A DNA stretch of 26,808 nucleotides from an uncultured Eubacteriales bacterium (GTDB lineage Bacteria > Bacillota > Clostridia > Oscillospirales > Oscillospiraceae): the NCBI GenBank assembly GCA_900549645.1, contig URPD01000023.1, forward strand, positions 1 to 26,808. The letters run 5' to 3'. This document shows, one piece after another, positions 22,667-26,808 of the stretch (within the stretch, counting starts at the first letter, position 1; every line of letters starts with the position of its first letter). The position numbers and the translations under genes were made by a program. The notes beneath the pieces are model-generated. The model searched no databases. It was not told the origin of the DNA and was given only the letters and a program-made list of their open reading frames with translations.

Positions 22667-23575
22667 ATGGAGCCGCAAGTGAATTATGACCAGCGATACA
22701 GCGGGCTTCTGACCGTTTACAGGCTTCGCAGCTTTGCCGCGGCGGCCGTGGAGCTGAGCCTGACGGCCTCGGCGGTCTCCAAGCAGATACGCTCCCTCGA
22801 AAGCGATCTTGGGCGCCCGCTGTTTATCCGCAGCGGCAGCAGGCTTATTCCAACCAGAGCCTGCGAAGCGATAGTGCCGTTCGCGGAGAAAATAGACGCC
22901 CTGTGCGTCCGGATGCAGCAGGAGCTGGCCTCAACGGATCGCAGTGTCCGCCACCTCGTCGTCGGGGTGACGCCGAGCGCGGAGAGCAGCGCGATCTCGC
23001 AGGTGTTGACCCGGTACGCGTCGGGGCATAATGATACGCAGATAACGATAGTGTCAGAGGGCAGTGCGGCGCTGCATGACATGCTTCAGGCCGGGGCGAT
23101 AGATCTGGCGGTCGTTGACGGCGGCTTCAGCGCAGACGGCTTCAATTCGATACTGCTCGACACGGATCACCTTGTAGTCGCGGTATCGAACGAAAATCCG
23201 CTTTCCGAGAAAAGCTTTGTGCGCCTGTCCGAACTGCGGCATGAACGGCTCATCCTGCGCGCGCCCGGCTCCGGCACGAGGAATCTTTTTGAGGCACATC
23301 TGAAAAGCGCCGGTATGCAGATCGGCCAGTTCAATGTGATGATGGAACTGGACAGCATATCGACGATAAAAAAGCTCGTCGGCGATAACTATGGCGTGTC
23401 GGTGCTGCCGAACAAGGTGTGCGCCCGCGATGCGGAAGCGGGGCGCTTTTGCATAAAGCCGATAGCGGACATGAACATGGCGCGGCAGATACATATGTTT
23501 TACCGGCCGGAGCTCCGCTGTGAAGAGCTGTTGGGCGATATACAAAGACTGTATTATGAGGTTATGAGCAATTAA
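22667..23575 (+). CDS. LysR-family transcriptional regulator, paralog of the one at 20703
   Basis: A 302-residue regulator with a helix-turn-helix (about residues 10-70, SFAAAAVELSLTASAVSKQI) and a LysR effector domain. In the central effector region about half of some 85 residues are identical by eye to the regulator at 20703-21602. The two share LLDTD, TRNLF, FNV and GVS at the same positions, while the DNA-binding domains differ more. It lies 30 bases after mgtC with GGAGGGAAAGGAG as ribosome binding site, so it should be co-transcribed with mgtC. Confidence 0.92.
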   Translation: MEPQVNYDQRYSGLLTVYRLRSFAAAAVELSLTASAVSKQIRSLESDLGRPLFIRSGSRLIPTRACEAIVPFAEKIDALCVRMQQELASTDRSVRHLVVGVTPSAESSAISQVLTRYASGHNDTQITIVSEGSAALHDMLQAGAIDLAVVDGGFSADGFNSILLDTDHLVVAVSNENPLSEKSFVRLSELRHERLILRAPGSGTRNLFEAHLKSAGMQIGQFNVMMELDSISTIKKLVGDNYGVSVLPNKVCARDAEAGRFCIKPIADMNMARQIHMFYRPELRCEELLGDIQRLYYEVMSN

Positions 23576-23607
23576 AAAACCGACAGAACGCAAGCTCTGT
23601 CGGTTTT
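23575..23607. terminator. Bidirectional terminator between lysR and the M32 peptidase gene
   Basis: AAAACCGACAGA and TCTGTCGGTTTT form a 12-bp perfect stem with an 8-base loop between two convergent genes. A and T runs on the flanks allow use in both directions. Confidence 0.9.
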
Positions 23608-23610
23608 GAC

Positions 23611-25125
23611 TTATTTCAGCTCGTAGAGCTTGGAGTATTTCTCCTCCAGATAGCTCAGGTAGTAATCCGGGTTCAGGCTCTCGCCGGTGATGTGGCGTAT
23701 CCATTCGTCGGGATCCATAATGGATGCGCAGGAGAACACGTGCTCGCGCAGCCAATCCGCGACCTTGTTCAGCTCGCCGCGCTCGACAGCGGCAAACACG
23801 TCAAAGTCCTTCTGCATCGTGCGCAGGATCTGCACGCCGTAGGCGTTGCCGAGCGCGTAGGACGGGAAGTAGCCGAACATGCCCGTCCAGTGGACATCCT
23901 GAAGGCAGCCGTCCGCGTCGTTCGGCACGTCGATGCCGAGGTATTCTTTATACTTCGCGTTCCACAGCGCGGGGATCTCGTCGACCGTGATGTCGCCGTT
24001 TATGAATGCCTTCTCCAGCTCGTAGCGGATGAGGATGTGCAGGCTGTATGTCAGCTCGTCGGCCTCGGTGCGGACAAGGCTGGGACGGGCGATGTTGACG
24101 GCCTCGTACAGCTCGCGCTCACTCACGTCGGACAGGTTGCCGCTTATCTCAAGCAGCTTCGGATATACAAAGTGGATGAACGCCTCGCTGCGGCCTATGA
24201 GGTTTTCATAGAAGCGGGAGATCGTCTCGTGCATGGCGTTGGACATGGCGTTCGCGGCGTGATTGTCGTAGAACTCCTGCGGCTCGTTCTGCATGAACAG
24301 CGCATGGCCGCCCTCGTGCAGCGTGGAGAAAATGTTGGAGATGAAATTGTCCTCAAAGTAGTGCGTTGTGACGCGGACGTCCTTTGCGCCGAAGTTAGTC
24401 GTGAAGGGGTGCTCGGTCGTCATAAGCACGAGCGCGCTTTCGCGCAGTCCCTCTATCTGGAGCAGGTATTTCGAGAATGCCTCCTGTTCGGGGATCGGGC
24501 AGCTGCGGGTCAGGAAATCCTCGCGGATGGGTTTGCCCTCGGCGACGATGCGCTTCATCAGCGGCACGATGCGCTCCTTCAGCGCGCCGAAGAACGCGTC
24601 GAGCTGGACATGATCGTTGCCCTTCTCGTAGTCGTCGAGCAGCGCGTCGTAATATGTGGGCTTCTTTTCGTCGCGCAGGTCGATGCTGCGGCGGGTGAAG
24701 TCGATGAGCGTGGCCATCGAGTCGCGGTAGAGCGAGAAATCGGCGGCCTTCTTGGCCGTGAGCCATTCGCCGTAAGCCTTGCTGGACGCGAGGTTCATCT
24801 CGTAGGCGAACTTTGCGCTCTCGTTCTTGGACTTGGTGTATTCGTCATATTTGTGCTCGACCGCCTTCTTCTGCACCTCGGTCAAGCCCTCGGAATTCTC
24901 GTGCAGCTCGCAGATGAGCTTCACGTACTTTTTGGAGTGCATCAGCTTGTGGAACTGGCGGCCGACGGTCGCCATATCCTCGCCGGCCTGTGCGATGCCC
25001 TCTTCAGGCGCGCAGCACTCCATATCGAAGCTGACCTTGCCGATGCAGCGGGCGTAGGCTTCCATTTCGTCAAGCAGCGCGAAGAGCTGCTTGAGCTTTT
25101 TCTGATTGTTTTTTGCGTTGTCCAT
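23611..25125 (-). CDS. M32-family metallocarboxypeptidase
   Basis: A 504-residue cytoplasmic zinc carboxypeptidase of the Taq/thermostable type, which removes C-terminal residues from peptides. It shows the M32 motifs in order: HPFTTNF (about residues 239-245), DVRVTTHYFEDNF, the zinc site HEGGHALF (270-277), HETISRFYENLIGRS (299-313) carrying the third ligand Glu300, VRTEADELTYSLHILIRYE and GMFGYFPSYALGN. The HETIS segment differs from the HESQS usual in the family, but the ligand is kept. The protein has no signal peptide. It begins two bases after the nth stop and is probably co-transcribed with it. Confidence 0.95.
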   Translation of the reverse strand: MDNAKNNQKKLKQLFALLDEMEAYARCIGKVSFDMECCAPEEGIAQAGEDMATVGRQFHKLMHSKKYVKLICELHENSEGLTEVQKKAVEHKYDEYTKSKNESAKFAYEMNLASSKAYGEWLTAKKAADFSLYRDSMATLIDFTRRSIDLRDEKKPTYYDALLDDYEKGNDHVQLDAFFGALKERIVPLMKRIVAEGKPIREDFLTRSCPIPEQEAFSKYLLQIEGLRESALVLMTTEHPFTTNFGAKDVRVTTHYFEDNFISNIFSTLHEGGHALFMQNEPQEFYDNHAANAMSNAMHETISRFYENLIGRSEAFIHFVYPKLLEISGNLSDVSERELYEAVNIARPSLVRTEADELTYSLHILIRYELEKAFINGDITVDEIPALWNAKYKEYLGIDVPNDADGCLQDVHWTGMFGYFPSYALGNAYGVQILRTMQKDFDVFAAVERGELNKVADWLREHVFSCASIMDPDEWIRHITGESLNPDYYLSYLEEKYSKLYELK

Positions 25126-25127
25126 GT

Positions 25128-25778
25128 TTATATCTCCTTAGTATCGGTTAAAAAGTGCTGGCACAGGTGCCGCAGGCAACACCCCGCGCAGTTCGGCTTG
25201 CGCGCGTCGCACACGGCGCGGCCGTGCAGGACGATGCAGTGGCAGAAGTCGGACGAGTGCTCCGGCGGAAGAATCTTCCGCAGCTCCATCTCAATTTTGA
25301 CCGGATCCTTCAAGTTATCCACAAGCCCAAGCCGGTTCGAGATGCGGATGCAGTGCGTATCGACGACCGTTGAGCCGGGAACCTTGAATACGTCGCCGAG
25401 GATCAGGTTCGCCGTTTTCCTGCCGACTCCGGGCAGCGCGGTCAGCTCCTCCATTGTGCGCGGCAACTCGCCGCCGTATTTTTCGAGCAGAACGTTCGCG
25501 CAGGCGACGATGTCCCGCGCCTTCGCGCGGTAAAATCCGCAGGAGTGGACGTATTTCTCAACTTCCTCGACGTCCGCGGCGGCGAAAGCCTCCAGCGTCG
25601 GGAAGCGCTCGAACAGCGCGGGGGTTATCTTGTTCACGCGCTCATCCGTGCACTGCGCGGCGAGCCGCACCGAAAACAGCAGCTCGTAATCCTTGCCCCA
25701 GTCGAGCGTGCAGTCTGCCTGCGGATACTCGGCCAGCAGAAGCCGCACTATTTCGTTTACCTGCTCCTGTGTGCGCAT
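25128..25778 (-). CDS. nth: Endonuclease III (DNA glycosylase/AP lyase)
   Basis: A 216-residue base-excision repair enzyme acting on oxidised pyrimidines. The helix-hairpin-helix LPGVGRKTANLI carries the catalytic lysine (K121), and VVDTHCIRISNRLG the catalytic aspartate (D140). The C-terminal [4Fe-4S] cluster loop has all four cysteines with standard spacing (C190, C197, C200, C206; C-X6-C-X2-C-X5-C). Length is normal. AGAGGT precedes the ATG. It is the first gene of a two-gene unit with the M32 peptidase; the functional link between the two is not obvious. Confidence 0.97.
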   Translation of the reverse strand: MRTQEQVNEIVRLLLAEYPQADCTLDWGKDYELLFSVRLAAQCTDERVNKITPALFERFPTLEAFAAADVEEVEKYVHSCGFYRAKARDIVACANVLLEKYGGELPRTMEELTALPGVGRKTANLILGDVFKVPGSTVVDTHCIRISNRLGLVDNLKDPVKIEMELRKILPPEHSSDFCHCIVLHGRAVCDARKPNCAGCCLRHLCQHFLTDTKEI

Positions 25779-25791
25779 AAGCTTACCTCTT

Positions 25792-25820
25792 ATTATAATA
25801 GTAGTGATTAGTAAAAATAA
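25792..25820 (-). promoter_or_regulatory. Weak candidate promoter of nth
   Basis: On the reverse strand TATAAT lies at 25792-25797 with TTATTT 17 bases upstream (25815-25820). The -10 is perfect but the -35 is poor, and the leader would be only a few bases long. Confidence 0.35.
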
Positions 25821-25848
25821 AGCCGACGCGGCCTTATCGCGCCGGCTT
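25820..25848 (-). terminator. Terminator of the Pro-Thr linker protein gene
   Basis: AAGCCGACGCG and CGCGCCGGCTT form an 11-bp stem with one mismatch. Reading leftward it is followed by TATTTTTAC. It follows the stop codon of the leftward gene at 25857. Confidence 0.85.
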
Positions 25849-25856
25849 TTATGAAT

Positions 25857-26555
25857 TTATCTGCTTGCAGAAACGGTTCCGCTGGCGATTATGTCGGTCA
25901 GGTCAACGTTGCTGTATTTCCCGCCGAAGTGCCATGTGACGCTCAGCGGCAGGCTGATGGACTCGCCGGAAGAGATGTTCACGGTGAAGGTCTTGCTGCC
26001 AAAGGGGGTGTTCAGCGCGCTCTTGCCGTCATAATCTACGGCGGGGCTTGCCATGGTGGCGGTGCTGCCGTTGAGATCGACGGTGACTGCGCCCGGAACC
26101 TCGACCAGATGCAGGCTGTAAGAGTCAAGGCTGACCTTGACCGTCACCTCGGCCTGGGAACCGCTCACGGAGCTGACGCTCCAGTCGACGCGGATGTTCA
26201 TCGGCACTCCGGTGCTGGAAGAGAAGCTGCCGGAATTGAGAAGCTTGTTGGGCTCCGGTGTCGGCGCGGGGGTGGGAGTGGGCGTAGGCGTGGGAGTCGG
26301 CGTCGGGGTAGGCGTGGGAGCCAAGGACGGCGTCGGTGTCGTCGCCGTTCCGGTGCTGCCGGAATTGCTGTTATTGCCCGTTGTACCGCCTGCGTTCGGC
26401 GTGACGACGACTATCTGCGGCTCCATCGAACCAGATACGTCGACGGCCGGAGGCTCGACGGCGTTATCCCTGCTCGTGAGCCAGAAGCAGATGAGCGCAA
26501 CAGCCAGCAGGAAAAATACTATGAACAAGACCGCAGCAAATTTGCCTTTTTTCAT
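25857..26555 (-). CDS. Membrane-anchored extracellular protein with Pro-Thr linker
   Basis: A 232-residue protein. A short basic N-terminus and one hydrophobic segment (about residues 7-26) anchor it, followed by a Gly/Ser/Asn/Thr-rich stretch and a (Pro-Thr)n linker (about 73-102). The C-terminal domain of about 130 residues is rich in Ser, Val and Thr and probably a beta sandwich (VDWSVSSVSGSQAEVTVKVS, VTWHFGGKYSNVDL). The linker suggests a domain held away from the membrane within or beyond the wall. I do not recognise the C-terminal domain or see catalytic residues. AAAGGA lies 13 bases before the ATG. It is a single-gene unit with its own promoter and terminator. Confidence 0.82.
   Translation of the reverse strand: MKKGKFAAVLFIVFFLLAVALICFWLTSRDNAVEPPAVDVSGSMEPQIVVVTPNAGGTTGNNSNSGSTGTATTPTPSLAPTPTPTPTPTPTPTPTPAPTPEPNKLLNSGSFSSSTGVPMNIRVDWSVSSVSGSQAEVTVKVSLDSYSLHLVEVPGAVTVDLNGSTATMASPAVDYDGKSALNTPFGSKTFTVNISSGESISLPLSVTWHFGGKYSNVDLTDIIASGTVSASR
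26257..26322. repeat. Hexanucleotide-type coding repeat (Pro-Thr linker)
   Basis: On the forward strand the pattern GTNGGN repeats imperfectly about ten times and encodes alternating Pro and Thr on the reverse strand. The third positions vary, so the repeat is kept mainly at the protein level. It could still expand or contract by slippage or recombination. Confidence 0.8.
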
Positions 26556-26589
26556 TGTTGATTCAGTCCTTTCGTTAGGAGTAATTACA

Positions 26590-26618
26590 ATTATACAGCA
26601 AAAGGCGAAAAATGTCTA
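26590..26618 (-). promoter_or_regulatory. Promoter of the Pro-Thr linker protein gene
   Basis: On the reverse strand, TAGACA (26613-26618) is followed after 17 bases by TATAAT (26590-26595), about 35 bases before the start codon. Confidence 0.8.
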
Positions 26619-26667
26619 CTATGGGTGGCGCGGACAGGTGCGAATTATGTTTATTAAGATTCCGCGC

Positions 26668-26683
26668 GGGCGGAACGCCGCCC
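26668..26683. other. Small GC-rich hairpin in the right intergenic region
   Basis: GGGCGG-AACG-CCGCCC forms a 6-bp hairpin with no T run. The rest of 26619-26725 holds nothing I can recognise. Confidence 0.4.
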
Positions 26684-26725
26684 TCCTAATGTGATGTTAT
26701 CCGGCGCAAATTCGTTTTTGGCTGC

Positions 26726-26754
26726 AAAAAAAGAGCAATGCTCAGCATTGCTCT
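26726..26754 (-). terminator. Terminator for a leftward gene beyond the right edge
   Basis: AGAGCAATGCT and AGCATTGCTCT pair around one central base (an effective stem of about 9-10 bp). Reading leftward the stem is followed by an unbroken T run into the 26726-26732 region. No gene inside the window uses it, so it should serve a leftward gene outside. Confidence 0.75.
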
Positions 26755-26755
26755 C

Positions 26756-26796
26756 AGCTTGTCAAAAAAGTCCTGTGAGGACTTTTTTGACAAGCT
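26756..26796. repeat. 18-bp perfect inverted repeat at right edge
   Basis: The left arm begins AGCTTGTCAAAAAAG and ends TCC; the right arm is its exact reverse complement, with a TGTGA loop. Together with the terminator at 26726 it forms a double hairpin. It could be a second terminator, since each arm carries a run of six A or T, or the edge of a dispersed repeat. Confidence 0.7.
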
Positions 26797-26808
26797 TCAT
26801 CCGCCGAG

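Noticed and set aside
23692..25533. 613-residue forward frame opposite the M32 peptidase and nth
   Set aside because: It spans two well-supported genes on the other strand and has no domain signature.
26257..26322. CRISPR array or tandem DNA repeat
   Set aside because: The short period, variable third positions and alternating Pro-Thr coding show a protein linker; there are no spacers.

Overview
The window looks like ordinary chromosome from a fairly GC-rich Gram-positive anaerobe of the Clostridia, probably close to the Oscillospiraceae. This rests on AGGAGG-type ribosome binding sites, TTGACA/TATAAT promoters, four-cysteine forms of L33 and L28, the hprK-murB-rapZ-whiA-dnaE block, a purine riboswitch, a BMP-type nucleoside ABC transporter, and an SPFH/ribbon-helix-helix pair of the clostridial kind. 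The taxonomy is inferred from gene content; no search was run.

Left part (1-4334). A tRNA-Asp with a strong promoter is cut by the left edge. Next comes a leftward four-gene operon: SPFH membrane protein, ribbon-helix-helix (RHH) protein, ABC ATPase and ABC-2-like permease. Its near-consensus promoter is overlapped by two TGATATCA palindromes one helical turn apart, a likely operator for the operon's own RHH protein. Beyond that lies a scar. The C-terminal end of a large serine recombinase (leftward) abuts the C-terminal quarter of an AEC-family transporter gene (rightward).

Informational block (4386-6815). rpmG-secE-nusG-rplK-rplA run rightward from a TTGACC-17-TATAGT promoter. A probable L1 autoregulatory hairpin precedes rplA, and a strong terminator follows it. 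The usual rplJL-rpoBC do not follow.

Purine block (6863-12837, leftward). xpt, a guanine-type riboswitch with a terminator, a BMP lipoprotein, and then an ATPase and two permeases with their own promoter. Together they form a purine salvage and uptake unit in which guanine or hypoxanthine should shut off the importer. rpmB lies upstream of xpt.

Central operon (13403-20648, rightward). hprK, murB, rapZ, whiA and dnaE are tightly packed and end at a strong hairpin. yvcK, usually between rapZ and whiA, is absent.

Right part (20703-26808). A leftward LysR regulator is divergent from a rightward unit of a small unknown protein, an MgtC/SapB membrane protein and a second LysR regulator clearly paralogous to the first. 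Then come leftward nth and an M32 carboxypeptidase, and a leftward membrane-anchored protein with a Pro-Thr linker. The right edge holds two strong hairpins, one terminator-like for a leftward gene outside the window.

I see no CRISPR array, intact mobile element or obvious defence island. The most unusual items are the RHH-type operator on the SPFH/ABC operon, the recombinase/transporter scar, and the LysR pair around MgtC.
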